Positions 47,478 through 59,486 of a stretch of DNA of 64,000 nt are shown in pieces. Position numbers and translations under genes: made by a program. The DNA is from Taudactylus pleione (Eukaryota > Chordata > Amphibia > Anura > Myobatrachidae). How positions within the stretch are numbered: the first letter of the stretch is position 1; every line of letters starts with the position of its first letter. The notes beneath the pieces are model-generated. The model searched no databases and was not told the DNA's origin. It worked only from the letters and a program-made list of their open reading frames with translations. Location of the stretch: positions 10,278,001 to 10,342,000 of the forward strand of contig JAUIMM010000202.1 of the NCBI GenBank assembly GCA_031769625.1. The letters run 5' to 3'.

Positions 47478-47509
47478 GACCAATCAGCAGCCAGGACGCC
47501 CTATATAAG
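47478..47509 (+). promoter_or_regulatory. CCAAT and TATA boxes of the putative LTR
   Basis: GACCAATCA and TATATAAG are 24 bp apart. If used, transcription would start near 47535 and run into the pyrimidine-rich part. Confidence 0.45.
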
Positions 47510-48857
47510 TTTCTCTCTGGCCACTTCCCATTGCCAGAACAACTTCTGCTGTATTCCTGCTTGATAGTTCCAGTTGCAAGTACTCAGAGTTTGGCTCCAC
47601 AGTCCAATTAGTTCCTTCAAGCTGTTATGTCTTCTCTAGTGCTAGTCTGTATGCTGAGCACTATCCTGTGACTCCTGTGCATTGTATACTTCCAAGCTCC
47701 TGCCTGTCCTGCTGCATTCATTCAGGACTTCTGAGAATCTTCCAGCACTTCTGTCTACTAAGCAATATCCTGTGACTCCTGTGCATTGTATGCTGCTGAG
47801 AATCCTCCAGCGCTAGTCTGTCTACTGAGCACTATCCTGTTTTGCTACACTCCATGCAAAACTTCTGAGCCAAGTAAAGTACTAAAGCAACTATCTGCCC
47901 TGCTGGTGCTACCACAGACTTCAGTTATTTGTGCTTCAAGATACTTTCAGTACTACTGCGTTATACAGACTCATGTGTTTAACTATGTTTAACTATGTGC
48001 TATCCTAAGCGAATCAGCTGCTGTATGTTATCTGACTCTTGAAGGAGGTTGTTGCTGCTACTTGTCATACCAGCCTGTTCACAACTACAACCAGAATATT
48101 CTGTTGGTTTCATCACAACCTGCAGTTTTCCAGTGACATCAGAACTGATCAGTCTGCTATTTATTATTGTGCATCTCTGAGGGATTTACTCTGCCTGTTT
48201 CACCAACTTCTACAGTCTGCAGAGGAGAAGCCTTATACCAGAGCTGCAGAGCGCTTCCTGCTTGTGAGCACTATCTAAGACTCTTACCTGTACTGGTACC
48301 AGGGGCGGATTGGGCCGCTGGGATACCGGGCCAGTTCCCACTGGGCTGGTCCCCATAGTGGCCGGAAGCTACCATGCACTTACCCACCCCCGCTGCTGCG
48401 ATCCTGAGCTACAATAGGGCAGCTCTACAACTTATGCTGCGCATGCGCAAACGCTGCTGGCCAAAAAAAAGGCTGACGGGGGAGCTACCGGCTCCTCCCA
48501 CAAGCCTTTGCGGAGCCTGTTAGTCACCACTGACTGCTCCGCCTCCGTTCAGCCCCTCTGTGGCCCGGACTGACTCCCAGTCCCTACTTCCAAGACAGCA
48601 GCCTGCACAGTGATGCTGCGGCTGAGACAAGCAGTAAGTGGCGGCGGCTGCACAGGTGGGGGAGGGGATGCAAAGTTGAGATAAACACGGGCTGGTGGGA
48701 ATGAGGCTGACACACATTGGGGCTGGGAAGAGTATATAACCCCTTCAGTAGCTGGAAGTGACGTGAGTGAGGGCGGAAGTGGATGTTTTTGACCACACTT
48801 TCCAGAAAAATAAGATATTCAGCCCCTTGCGGGCTTGATTCGCTCCCCACGTAGTTC

Positions 48858-48960
48858 AGAATTCAAATAGGGGAGCTACACCAACTGTAATTTCAAACGA
48901 TGCCAAACATCACTGGCTGGGACTCACTGCCAGTTGGTGTGGCTCCCCTATTTGAATTTT
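48858..48960. mobile_element. Small foldback inside the hAT element
   Basis: Arm GAATTCAAATAGGGGAGC continuing ACACCAACTG at 48859 faces CAGTTGGTGT continuing CTCCCCTATTTGAATT at 48931. Confidence 0.65.
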
Positions 48961-49016
48961 GTACTGTGCTGCAGCCCCACCTCCGGATGGAGCCACCACC
49001 AATCATAAATTACTAG

Positions 49017-49074
49017 AGAAGTCCAGGACCAGAGCATTGTGTCCCTCCTGGAGAGGGTCATGTTGGGAGGTATG
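49017..49074. mobile_element. Right-end fragment of the palindromic CATACCTCCCAAC family
   Basis: CAGAGCATTGTGTCCCTCC then TCATGTTGGGAGGTATG matches the right end of the element at 11998-12658 and serves as its less decayed reference here. Confidence 0.55.
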
Positions 49075-49437
49075 ATACCGGCTGAAGACGCTACCCAGTG
49101 AGGCTCAAATTCTTCAGAGGTACCCCGTTACAGAGAAACCGCCATATAGGTAAGAAAAAAGACTTCCAAACTGACTGACCTGTACCTACAGCAGTCAGCA
49201 AAAAGAGTGTATCATTCACCAAGATTTCTGTTGACGACTCTGCTCCCCTCAGTGGCTTGCAAAAGCCCCTCCAGGTCCTAAGAGGAAGGAGTATCCTGCC
49301 CCCCTTCACAGAACCCGCTCCCTCAACAGACCCACCCCCTCAACAGACCCGCCCCCATAAGGGCTGCTTCTAGAAATTTCCTGGGCTGGTTTTCCATCCC
49401 AATCCACCCCTGTCTGCTGCCCTCAGCTTACTGTTAT

Positions 49438-49726
49438 CAGAGCTGCAACTAGGGGTGTGCGAGCTGTGCCACCGCACAGAGTGCAGAGCTCCATGGGCAG
49501 CACAGCCGCTCACCCACAGCCCTTGCAACTGACTAGCTGGGTGCCTGGAAAGGCATCCTGTTGCCAGAATATCTGCAGCAGTGCCGCCTGAAGCATCCTT
49601 AGCACGCTGCATCCTGAGGATGCTCCGGGCATTGCTGTAAGTACCGGTGTTGGTGGCCCCGTCCCCTCCGTGTGATGTTACACATAGGGGGCATAGCCTG
49701 CACCGGGACGACTAGTTACGGCACTG
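49438..49726. mobile_element. hAT MITE (CAGAGCTGCAACTAGGGG ends)
   Basis: Starts CAGAGCTGCAACTAGGGG and ends CTAGTTACGGCACTG. The flanks ACTGTTAT and GTTATTAT agree only partly. Internal GCATCCTGAGGATGCTCCGG is shared with 18960-19190. Confidence 0.7.
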
Positions 49727-49907
49727 GTTATTATTACCTGCTACTGGAAGTACCATCATGTGAATCTTTCCTTAATGTGCTGCATACCATCAGAGACTTT
49801 GTATAGTGCTGAGTACTCATTTCAGTTCCTGATTATATTCACCTGTCCTGACAGTAACCAGTGACTGTATATATTGTGCTCTGCCAATTACCCTGTTATG
49901 CATGTTC

Positions 49908-49913
49908 AATAAA
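49908..49913 (+). terminator. AATAAA polyadenylation signal of the putative LTR
   Basis: TTCAATAAAGCAATTACA, downstream of a T/G-rich stretch. It supports the reading of this region as an LTR. Confidence 0.45.
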
Positions 49914-49972
49914 GCAATTACATTTATCCTTCATGAGAAGAAGCGTTATTAGATCTCCCAGTTTCCATCACA

Positions 49973-50612
49973 TTGGTCCAGCCATAGCCATATAACTGCC
50001 TCGGGTCCTGTAACGAATCCAGATGAATCACCGACACTAACAAGCTATCACCATCTTCAGATGGAGGAAATCCCGATGTCCATTGCTTCTTGTTCGCAAT
50101 GTGCATGCGCAGCTGGACAGCAAGCCACATGCACAATAGCGAGGCTAGGTTAGGAACCCAGCTGTAAAGTGATGGTGTATATAATAATTTTACTTCTTAC
50201 AGATCCCCAGGACGGGCTGTTATTAGAGTCCGTAACCCGGCGACTTAGATTGGTACAAGGAGCCTTCATTATCAGGGGCTGGGCGCATTTTTAAAGAAAT
50301 CTGCACCTTTGAGAAATCCTTTCTGTTTTAAATTAATCAAACTTAGAAGAAGGATCACCACATGAAAGTATCAAAAAATCGGTTTTCAAATACGCCCACA
50401 AAATCATATAATATATGCACATGCAAAGAAGCAGGTTCAGAAGCTGCTAAATACTTGTCAGATAGTGTCATTAAAAATAACCAATTAAGTAATTTGAGAT
50501 TTTAAGTATTCAAATTAAGATATAAAATAAAATTGTGAATTGATGCAATTTCCCTCTTCCCTCTGCTGGGACAGCTGCTCCAAAACACAGCTGTCCCCAT
50601 GAATAGTAACAC
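49973..50612. other. Unassigned DNA
   Basis: A 70-codon minus-strand frame (49924-50136) has no known domain. No gag-like sequence is seen after the putative LTR. Confidence 0.3.
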
Positions 50613-51212
50613 GGTGCCTGATTCAGAGCCGGACGCTATTTGCGCTCTCTCGTTCAGAAAAAGGGGCCAGATATTTAAATAGAGCGCTCGCTCTTTGCGG
50701 TCTGTTGACGCCTCTATGTCTGAACGAGCGAACGAAACATGCGCTCACTATTTTTTTAAAAACGCCCCCTGGCCGCTCGCATCCTACGTCATCTCCGCTA
50801 TTTATTAGATTAATCGAGTACATCAAAAGGCGTATGAACTGCTCGCAGTGCTTGTGGTAGGATTTTCCTACCGCAATCATGCGAGCAGTTCAGGCTACAA
50901 GACAACCAAATGACGTGGTCGATGACGCTGCTTTGTTAATTATGCACACCCTTAAAACGCCCGTTTTGACCGTTTGGCACGCCTGCGTTCGGATCTCCAC
51001 TTCCCGTTTTCAAGCACCTTCCCCTGTTACCACCCACAAACGCCTCATTCTGTCACTCAAATTAGCAGGCATTCGCTATTTTGCGAGCACACAATTTCCG
51101 ACCGCAATGACTGGTTCGCACATGCGTATTACAACCCATACGCATGCGCAGTTGTGCGAACATCGCTCGGAGCGAATGAGCGGCCGCTTACGAGCGGCTC
51201 TGAATCAGGCCC
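50613..51212. mobile_element. GGCCTGATTC-family element, copy 6, reverse orientation
   Basis: Ends GGCTCTGAATCAGGCCC and starts near GGTGCCTGATTCAGAGCC. It is the reverse complement of copies 2-4 in internal order and about 600 bp. Its frames of 85-120 codons correspond to the same shadows as in those copies. Confidence 0.75.
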
Positions 51213-51391
51213 ACTGTTACAGATGTACCGATGAGGAATAGGCCCCCAAATGTATTATTCTTCATATAGTTCTATGTATATGGCATAACTTGGGACAGAT
51301 CTCACGCAAGTGGCCATCCCCGATATATCTACAATTAATGATGTGACTCAAATATGAACATGTTATATGTTAAAATAAACATAATGTAATA

Positions 51392-51792
51392 CAGATTGAG
51401 GCTCCCATATCTGAAATGCTTGGGACCAGAAGCATTTCGGATTTTTCCAGATTTTAGAATATTTGCATAGGGATCCCTTTAAGATGCAATGTGAAGAGGC
51501 AGAGCTGGATCTGTCACCTGTCCAGGTGGAGGAGAGTCCCAGAGACCTCAAGCGGTGGCTGCAGGAAACCAAGATGGGGACAAGTGCTGCATGGACAGTG
51601 TACAGAGACAGGCACCGTACAGTTTAGAAGCCTGGCTGGGTTAGCAAGCAGGGTAACATGTGCAAGGGGCAGTCTTGGGAACCCTATGTTACCTGTCACA
51701 TGACATCAGTATCATGTGACATGTCAGCTCAAAACTTTTAGTTTTTGGACTATTTTGGTTTTTATAATAATGGATATGGGAGACTCAACCTG
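51392..51792. mobile_element. Tigger/pogo-like MITE with TA target
   Basis: TA (51390-51391), then CAGATTGAGGCTCCCATATC; the right end is GATATGGGAGACTCAACCTG followed by TA (51793-51794). GGGACCAGAAGCATTTCGG near the left end fits old vertebrate TcMar-type non-autonomous elements. Overlapping frames of 60-70 codons are shadows. Confidence 0.7.
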
Positions 51793-52029
51793 TAAATTAT
51801 AAGTGTAGGGCCCGATACCAAAATAGGACTCTCAGGTGGATTATTGAGGGGTTTTTGCATTTTAGGAAGGTGATATTAAGTGACTGTAACGGGATGTTCA
51901 ACATTAAAAAAAAAATTATTAAACTTTTAGCTATCACATCTTTCCACATTATCCAACATAACGTCAATGTCATTATTTTTTTTCTCCACTATGAAACAGA
52001 GTACCATGCTGATTTTTTTGTGGTAGTTA

Positions 52030-53005
52030 GAATGCGGGGACCCAAATAGGAAGACTGCACAATCTGCGCTTCCAGAATAAGCAGCTATTGGGACTGATAT
52101 TGTCTATTATCCTGCCGCAAACATTACATAACTCCCTGTGACAATCGGAAACTCCGCTTGGACACGTGAACACCTGGTCGTCACCACCTCCCACAGGGTA
52201 GAGACTGCGGTCTCACCCTAGTGAGAACACGAGGACGCCAGCAATATACACAGATCTCGGAGGTAGCCGCAGCAGGGAACAGAAGGATTGGAGAACTGTG
52301 TGCACATGCTGCCGGGGTAAGCAGCTGGGAATACCGGACTATTAACAACACACATTACCTCATTGGAATATATGTGACTACTTTATTGCAACTAGTGGAG
52401 ACATAGTCACCAATTTATAGAGAGTTTTCTCCCACCTACTTGCACCAGTATCTCCAAGGTTTTTGATAACCATTGCTTCTATAGTCCAGGACTTTGTTGC
52501 GTGGTAATGCAGGATCATTAATTTCAAGCTTTTATATCTAAAGGACATTTACATCAATATATTCTTAAAGATGTTAATAATATTGAGAAAGGGTGATCCG
52601 GAGATGATATCCGAATACCATCATTAGATTCATTTTTATATATATTTTTTATATATTGTATATTCATCTGTTATTTTAATAGATTTTTTTATGCTGGGAC
52701 CCATGCATGAATGCTAATTATTAAGTTAATATTAACAAATTGTATTATCTTCTCATATTGTGTTTGCACTCTACAGCACAGTTCTTTTAGAAGTACAATA
52801 TTTCCTTTTTCCCATAATGAATCTGACATTGAGTGATCAGTGAGATCGTCTTCATTAAGAATTAATGATTCAAACATTCGGCCTTATGTAATACTTTTTA
52901 TTGGGTCTATCTGTTTATGAACTCATACATGTAACTTTGCATTGTATTATATGTTCATGATTTTTGTTCATTGCTTCAATAAAAATATATTTAAAAAAAA
53001 AAAAA
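52030..53005 (+). mobile_element. Probable retroposed 3' end with poly(A)
   Basis: The stretch closes with CTTCAATAAAAATATATTT and 13 A (AATAAA at 52978-52983), as in a 5'-truncated LINE or processed transcript. No ORF with a domain lies upstream, so which transcript it came from is unknown and the left limit is a guess. Confidence 0.45.
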
Positions 53006-54400
53006 GAATTATGGAACTGTATACATTTTTTTAGGAACATTTTTGAAAAATATATATTGATAGACAATTTTTGGTTGGGTACTTCATATCCAACTTCTTT
53101 TTTTCATCAGCAACAGATTTAGTAGAAACATCTTTATATGAGTAATATGTGGCAGAAAAATATATTTTTTTAATTTATCAAACTCCTCCAATTTAAAAAA
53201 AAAAAAACCTAAGATAAGTTTTCATGTATCGGTCTTCCATTGCTATAGGTAAGTATAAAAGTAAAAACAATACTACAATAGGAAACCTATACACTACACA
53301 TGAACTTTAGAAATTGTTCCATTGCAGCTAACAGTGCCATTTGTTTTAAAAGTTTGTTTTCTTGACTATTTAGCTTGCAGGAAACCTTCAGTTGGGTTAG
53401 TATAAATCCGACCCACATCGATTACATTTTCCCATAAAAACTATTTCTTACTTGCTGCTTGACTGATGACCTCACAGACGTTCCAAAGGGGGCCACATGT
53501 TACAAAATTGGATTAAATCGGTTGAACCACGCCAACCAGATGTACAAGTATTTTTGCAGCTCTAGTAGCTAGTTGGATGGTGGCACATTGCTAATAATTG
53601 ACAATAAATATATTGCTGGTGCCAAGTGGAGAGTGATGTTACCAGTAGTCCTTGTATCAGAATTTGTATTGCAGTTCTTTACTGAGACACAGCAATGAAT
53701 AAACTCTTAAATTCTATATGGTTCATTTATCAAAGTCTGTTTGCAGCAACACACATTTTCCAAGGATACAAATTCCCACTGAGGCTAACAGGATTATGTG
53801 CATTGAAAAAAAACTGGTGATGTCTTTGACAAATGCCCTCCTTAATCACTAAATACTGCTGCAATGTCCAAGATTACAGATTTGAGTCAAAATATCACTA
53901 AAATTATATAGATGATTGTAGGCTTGCTCATTTAGTTCATGTTCTTTTTGAAATTCTCAAAAGAATTTTTTTTAATATATATATATATTTTTTTTTAAAG
54001 AACCACAAAATACTAGTGTTGTTTTCACAATTAGTTGTACTCTGTTATAAACACTGAAGCCATACCCCACGTCTTTTAAACATCACGTTGGTTCTGTCGT
54101 CCGTGGTGACTCTTGCTGTGGATTACACCTGTCACAGAATGTGGGGCTAGATGACTGCCCCTGTGTATACTTTTCTGCACACTTTGCGCAGGTAAATTAC
54201 TTCTGAGAAGCCTTGGAGCCCCTTCCAGCTATGGTACATACAAAACCCACACAAACAAGAGTAAAGTGTAGTGGAGAGGGTTAATAGGTAAAGACTGAGA
54301 TATGTAGAGGTAGGAGAGAAGGGCAAAGAGCGCTTCCAGCAGTGCTAAAAACGCTAGGCACGTTACACAAGTAACTATTGAGAATAAGGTAGTTACTGTG
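53006..54400. other. Unassigned AT-rich DNA
   Basis: 1.4 kb, AT-rich with homopolymer runs; no gene recognised. Confidence 0.35.
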
Positions 54401-55160
54401 CCTAAATGCTCTCCTAACCAGCCTAAACCCCACTGTGCACTTACAGGTCAGGGATGGCTCTCAGTCTCAGCGCAGCATCCGCAGCATACAGTGTCCTCCG
54501 TGTAATGGCTGCCAGCACACTTCAGAGAAGCGCCGGGGCCGCTGGGAGGAAGGAGCAGGACTCTGCAGTTAGGCTCCGCCTCCGCTATAGCGCTCACTTC
54601 AATGTAGAAAGTGCGCTGTGTGAGGGAGACCCCACACAGCCTGCTACTGTATGCCGTCTGGCTCCATTAATCAGAGCCACTGCTGCTATAAAAGGACCGC
54701 CTTGAAGCTGTTTAACCTGGCTACCTCGCTAATTGAGGTAGCCAGTGCATACTTACATACTGCCTGGCTGCCTGCAGTGGTCAGACTAACAGGGGACCTC
54801 TCTACGCGCTGCGTGCAGCGGTAAGCAGTATCCCCAGAGACAGTGGTCTCTTTTTTAGTCAGAGACCCCAGGCGACCTGCAAGCAGTTGCAAGTGGGTCT
54901 CTCTTGGCAGCTTCCAACAGAGCAGACAGACAGGGGTAGATGCTGCATGTCATTCCTCATATCTTGTTAGCTTCAGTGCAGCAGCGCTATTATAAGACTC
55001 TAAAAAACCCATAGGAGAATGTGGTAACACTACCAGCTCCTCTCAGGCACAATCTGACTGGGGGTATAGAGGGGGAGGAGCTAGTAACACTTCTAAAATT
55101 TAAAGTGCCAACTCCCACTTAGCACCGTATATACCCCACTGTCATGAAGCCTCCAGTGGA
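54401..55160. other. GC-richer block with a TATA box and hairpin
   Basis: GCTATAAAAGG at 54685-54695 is a strong TATA consensus on the plus strand. At about 54717-54745 CTGGCTACCTCGCTAATTGA then GGTAGCCAG forms a hairpin. An 83-codon Ala-rich frame (54454-54705) ends over the TATA box and has no domain, so it is not convincing as a gene. The block could be a promoter, an LTR or the inside of a DNA transposon; I cannot decide. Confidence 0.3.
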
Positions 55161-56659
55161 TAAAGGAGAAAACACTAAAGCATAATAGAGCCACTACTAT
55201 GCGTAGTTGGCAAGTGGTTTTATCTTCAAATGCTTCTCGTTTTTTTCTAAATAAATCTTATGTGATTGTAGCCAAAATAGTTACATATTTATTTACATTA
55301 GTCTATAGTGCTTTGTTCCAAAATGTTTCTGGCTGTTTTAAGTATTGTTTGCAATGAGATCCTAAGGAAGATTTCCTTCTGTCAATGATTCCATGTGGAT
55401 CATTGTTATGTAATGTCGAAGTAAAAAATATTAAAATACACTTATATCCCAGACTTTAACAAGATCCCAGTTTACATTGTACTAACATATAAAAAAAACA
55501 ATATCAGATTGTTTTATCCAAAACTTTTAAAATAGACCTTGGATTGATTGGGAGTGTAAATACCGTATGTTTGCCTCAATTGTTAGCTTGGACAATGGGA
55601 ATCTGTTAGTGATCAAATAGACCCTGTACTGTAATTGTCTCTGGTCGGCAGAAAACCAACAAGAAGGTCAGATAACATACAAAATGCTAAAGATATGCAG
55701 ATCTTTGATTGTAGCTCCTGACTGCATTGTTTAACACACCTTGTGCATGCCAGTATCTGTGCATTTTGTTTATTCAATATGTATATATAGAACGGATCAG
55801 ACATTTACATTAGAATTAATAGTGACATGTCCAATGTATTATATATATCCCAGCTTTCGTGGCTCACACAATACAAACCTGCCTCCTACCCAATAATTTC
55901 CACATAGTAGTCACACATACAGTACAATCAACGGTTTACACCAAAGTACAAATATATTAAAGAGAAGAAAAACAGCTATACATATAGTCCAGGTACGGGA
56001 CCACATATTAACATCGTGTTTGGGGTCATATTGCACAGAATTGTGTTAGCATTAATCTGGTGGTTGCGAATAGACTGTCGCACATTGCGGCAAGCAGATA
56101 TTAGCAATGCTGGATTTATATTTAATATAGCATATAACAATGGTTGATTTGAACTAGCTTGTCGGAGGGAACCCAGAGGTGAACACCTATAACAGTATCT
56201 TGAGCCTAGGCATCGCCCACTGTTTGAACCAACCAATGACCCCCAGTGAACTGGAAACGTCCAGCCCCTGGACCAATGGAAGAAGACACAGCCTGCTATT
56301 ATTGCACTGTAATTCACATTGTATTTTTGATATGAAGATAGCGACTATTATGCATACTGGTGGTGTTACAATAAGTAAAGGTATTGCGTATGCATACACA
56401 TTTTCATATCGCCATACGCAAGGTGCGTCCATGTGGCGTCCACGTGGCGTCAACAGCTGTAGTGAGATTTGAATAGGATTTCACAGTAAGCAACACTGTA
56501 CTTACCTACTTTTGTTTTCACCTTTACAGGAGAAGCCTAAAGAGGACATTCAAGTAGGCCGTGATGAGGGTGGGGCCAGAGTATTTGCCCAACCCTCTTG
56601 CGGGGAAATCCAGCGAATCACACATATTTGAATTTCGGATAGGGCCAAATGATGCGATT
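55161..56659. other. Unassigned DNA
   Basis: No gene recognised. Frames of 88-113 codons on opposite strands overlap at 55976-56472. GTGGCGTCCACGTGGCGTC near 56434 is a small tandem. Confidence 0.3.
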
Positions 56660-56831
56660 ATCATAGAATATAGAATCATAGAATCTGCGCCAACCGCAGA
56701 TTGCCGGTAAGATTCTCCCCATTCGACCCACTTTACTAGGTGCGGGAGAAATGCCTACTCTTCTGGGGGTGTGTGGGGCTACCCGAAAAATCGTGAGCCT
56801 CCCCCAAGTTCCGGGAGCGTAGGCAAGTATG
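56660..56831. mobile_element. Right-end fragment of a CATACTTGCC-type element
   Basis: Ends GGGAGCGTAGGCAAGTATG, an almost perfect complement of the left end at 1634. The left part is missing. Confidence 0.5.
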
Positions 56832-57936
56832 CGCTATACAGTGGAATTGTGAACCACTGCTCCTGTGTCAGCTATACAGTGACTTGTAGGCTCAGCATTG
56901 CATATCTGACCAATTTAGAGGCCGTCTTATCAAAGATAATTTGGAGTCTTCCAGATATTGGCCTGACTTCAGCAGTTCTCATTAACTTCCATTTGCTATT
57001 ATTATATATTACAGCCTTTATCTGCTTTGTAACAGTCAATTATCTTAATATATTTATTTTCAAGTCCTCATTCAGCTGTTTAGAGAAGGCCATAGTTGCT
57101 GAGAGTAGGTGGTACAACACCGCACAGAGGTTAGAAGGGTCTGGAATATTTTTCACCTGGCTTAATTTAAGGCCTAACCAACTACTCAAACATTTTCTCA
57201 CACCAAATTCAGTGTTTGATTTGTTGAATTCGGTAAATAAATAGTAATTGCCTATAAAAATTTACGTTTGTACTGAGAATGGTTATATTAACTTTTTCAC
57301 ATTACAGATTGAGAGAAAAATGTAATGTTACCAGGAACTCCTATACTTTTGCATACAACTGTTTACAGACGCTTACATACAACTTACACAGACGCCTGTC
57401 ATCTGCTTGTTTGGCCAGACCACCCAATGGATGGATCTGTGCCATATGGCCTACCATATGTATGGCATGATTGGGCATAGATCAAGTCATTCATCAATAG
57501 GGTAAAATGACAAATTCTGTCTGTCTGTGACTAGCATATTGCTAACCCCACATACTGCAAAAATACACTGTCCAACTTGGTTACTCCAGTAATTCAATCC
57601 TTGGGCCAAGTAGCCAATTTACCTCCAGTGTCACTGACATCTGTTAATGTGAAAGGAACATGACCACACACCAAAGGCTAATCTTCTGACCATAAGTACC
57701 AATAAGCATGAGAATGAGCCAAGGGAATTTTAATAGCATCATTATCTTGATAGATGAGAAGCGCTCAGCACTACTTCTGTTTATAGCAAAGAGCCGGTGG
57801 GCATTAGGACCCACAGCGGCTGTTTACGGAGGTCTGGCCTCTAACATGTGCTGCTGTGCATGCATGCCTTTGCTGCACATCTTTTTTCATTGCCGTCCAT
57901 GCTCGTCCAGAAAGCATGAATACTCCAAAACATGCG
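56832..57936. other. Unassigned DNA, perhaps decayed copia sequence
   Basis: A 157-codon frame (56771-57244) starts inside the preceding repeat and is hydrophobic without recognised motifs. As the copia element should extend upstream of 57937, part of this region may be its decayed pol gene, but nothing legible supports that. Confidence 0.3.
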
Positions 57937-58083
57937 TGTCCAACTACAGATGCCTTATCTGCTGCTGAGGCAGAACACATGACTCTTGCAGAAATAGCCA
58001 AAGAGGCATTATGGTTAAAAGGGACTAAAAGGTCTATTCATGTAGCAGTGAAAAACCATTTATCTGTGCTTACAGTTGCAGAT
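57937..58083 (+). pseudogene. Ty1/copia polyprotein, RNase H fragment
   Basis: One frame reads PTTDALSAAEAEHMTLAEIA followed by KEALWL, the copia RNase H signature (S-x-x-E-A-E-Y-x-x-L-x-x-A-x-K-E-A-x-W-L). After that the frame stays open but diverges. The element would be an LTR retrotransposon whose pol order is integrase, reverse transcriptase, RNase H. Upstream domains are not legible. Downstream it is cut by about 2.1 kb of inserted repeats and continues at 60218. Confidence 0.75.
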
Positions 58084-58145
58084 ATCCCCTCCCCCCCATA
58101 ACAGATCTCAAATTTTCCCATCTCTTCCCCATTCAGTAGTACAGT

Positions 58146-58643
58146 CGGATGTAGTTAAGAGACCAGCGGCCGCAAGGCTAGGGATTAATGACAGGCGTCA
58201 AGATACCGATGCCTGCCATGATCCCGACACTGGAATGCAGAACGACGCGGGCCCGAACAAGGTAAGTACGGGTGCCCGTCCTCTTAGTTGCGGGGGGGGG
58301 GGGTAGGTTTAGGGCATCCCAGGGGGACTTAGGATTAGGCACCCCCCGGGGAGGGTTAGGCTGGGGTAAGGGGGGGTCAGGGTTAGGCACCCCCGGGGCG
58401 AGGTTCGGGTTAGGACCCCCCCGGGAGGGTTGTGTTTAGGGTGCGGGGAGGGGGGTTAGGTTTAGGCACTAACAGGGGAGGTTAGGGTTAGACACAAAGG
58501 GGGGGGTTAGGGTTAGGCACCACTAAAGGAGGGTTAGGGGGGGGGGAGAGGGGAGGGTTAGCTGTACTTACTTCAGCTGTCGGGATTTCCTCTCTTTGGA
58601 CAGCCGCTGTCGGGATTTTTACAGCCGCCAGCAATCCCATTCC
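58146..58643. mobile_element. Telomere-motif element, copy 6, 8-bp TSD
   Basis: Starts CGGATGTAGTTAAGAGACC and ends GCAATCCCATTCC, flanked by AGTACAGT (58138-58145) and AGTACAAT (58644-58651), 7 of 8 identical. AACAAGGTAAGTACGGG (58257-58273) is a consensus donor, followed by GGTTAGGGTTAGGCACC units. It matches copy 2 (13324) end to end. Confidence 0.75.
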
Positions 58644-58651
58644 AGTACAAT

Positions 58652-58935
58652 AGTATGGGGAGAAGGCGGCTCTGCCTTCCTTTCACTACTCATAAAGAGA
58701 GCCTACTGCTGGAAGAAAAGCAGAGAATACATCAGTTTCCCTGCCTTCTACCTGTTCTCTCCGCCCCCTTCTGTGACACCAGCCAATCAGAGGTGCCTGG
58801 ACTACTCAGCACAGAGAAGCAGTGATGTCTGTCTTCCTGCTTCCACTATGTAAATGGGACCCAGGTCACCCCAAACTGTCGACAGCACCCCCCCCCCCCA
58901 CAACTGCACCCCTTCTCCCCCTGACATGGTCTGGT
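58652..58935. other. Unassigned GC-rich DNA within the copia element
   Basis: Part of the insertion block; the sequence before the 60-bp tandem may belong to the MITE ending at 59173 but no left end was found. Confidence 0.3.
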
Positions 58936-59094
58936 CCCACAGCTGTTCTTCCGGCTGCTGCTCTCCCTCTCAAACCCCCCGCCAACACGGTCTACCCCAC
59001 AGCTGTACTGCCGACTGCTGCACTGCCTCTCAAACCCCCCGCCAACCCAGTCTGCCCCACAGCTGTACTGACGACTGCTGCACTGCGTCTTTGC
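58936..59094. repeat. 60-bp minisatellite, about 2.6 copies
   Basis: Units at 58936, 58996 and 59056, each opening CCCACAGCTGT and holding CTCTCAAACCCCCCGCCAAC. Frames of 97 and 119 codons across it show the tandem as repeated Pro/Thr/Ala or Cys/Ser blocks and are not genes. Confidence 0.9.
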
Positions 59095-59095
59095 T

Positions 59096-59173
59096 GTACA
59101 GATCGCATATGTTAGTGCATATGCGATCTGTACAATGGCGATGTCCGGCGGTAAGGATTAGTGCATCCCGCCC
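59096..59173. mobile_element. MITE right end with a 39-bp palindrome
   Basis: TGTACAGATCGCATATG ... CATATGCGATCTGTACA (59096-59134) is followed by GTGCATCCCGCCC, the right end of the family at 5052. Confidence 0.6.
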
Positions 59174-59486
59174 CTGGTGTGCTTCCTTTCTTTCTTCCCT
59201 GGCAGAGAGGTGAAAGTAACCTGACCTCAGGCTCAAGAATCACACAGGTTATTAATAAAAATTAAGTTTTAGTAGACTGGATCATTTCCTAAGTAATAAA
59301 ACCTGTTTGGCTTTAAACACAGTTAGGCCAGCATCAATGTAATATGTTTTTTAAACATTAAGGCCCCCATTTATTAATGATCACTATTTCAATGCGATCT
59401 GGGCATGACATTACCAATATGCGATCATAGCGCCCAGATGTATCACTGAGGACATGCAGGGACACGAGCTACGCCGGCTATTTATG
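59174..59486. other. Unassigned DNA within the insertion block
   Basis: GGCCCCCATTTATTAATGATC at about 59362 looks like a MITE left end. No partner was found. Confidence 0.3.

Larger units (their letters stand above)
48300..49412. mobile_element. hAT element, CAGGGGCGGATTGGG ends
   Basis: Starts CAGGGGCGGATTGGGCC and ends CCCAATCCACCCCTG. The flanks ACTGGTAC and TCTGCTGC agree at only 5 of 8 positions. It carries two further repeat pieces: a hairpin at 48858-48960 and a fragment at 49017-49074. No transposase. Confidence 0.65.
47359..49972 (+). mobile_element. Putative LTR split by two hAT insertions
   Basis: The pieces 47359-48299, 49413-49437 and 49727-49972 read as one LTR-like unit. It has a CCAAT box (GACCAATCA, 47478-47486), a TATA box (TATATAAG, 47502-47509), a pyrimidine-rich downstream part with repeated GAGCACTATCCTGTGACTC strings, and AATAAA at 49908-49913. 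It may open TGTAGCC and close ATCACA, followed by TGGTCCAGCC as a possible primer site. No second LTR or coding region was found, so it could be a solo LTR. Confidence 0.45.

Noticed and set aside
54454..54705. 83-codon Ala-rich ORF as a gene start
   Set aside because: The stop lies just after the TATA box and the composition reflects GC-rich DNA; no domain.
56771..57244. 157-codon ORF as a membrane protein gene
   Set aside because: It starts in a transposon end, and its hydrophobic stretches follow from AT-rich sequence; no domain, splice or promoter evidence.
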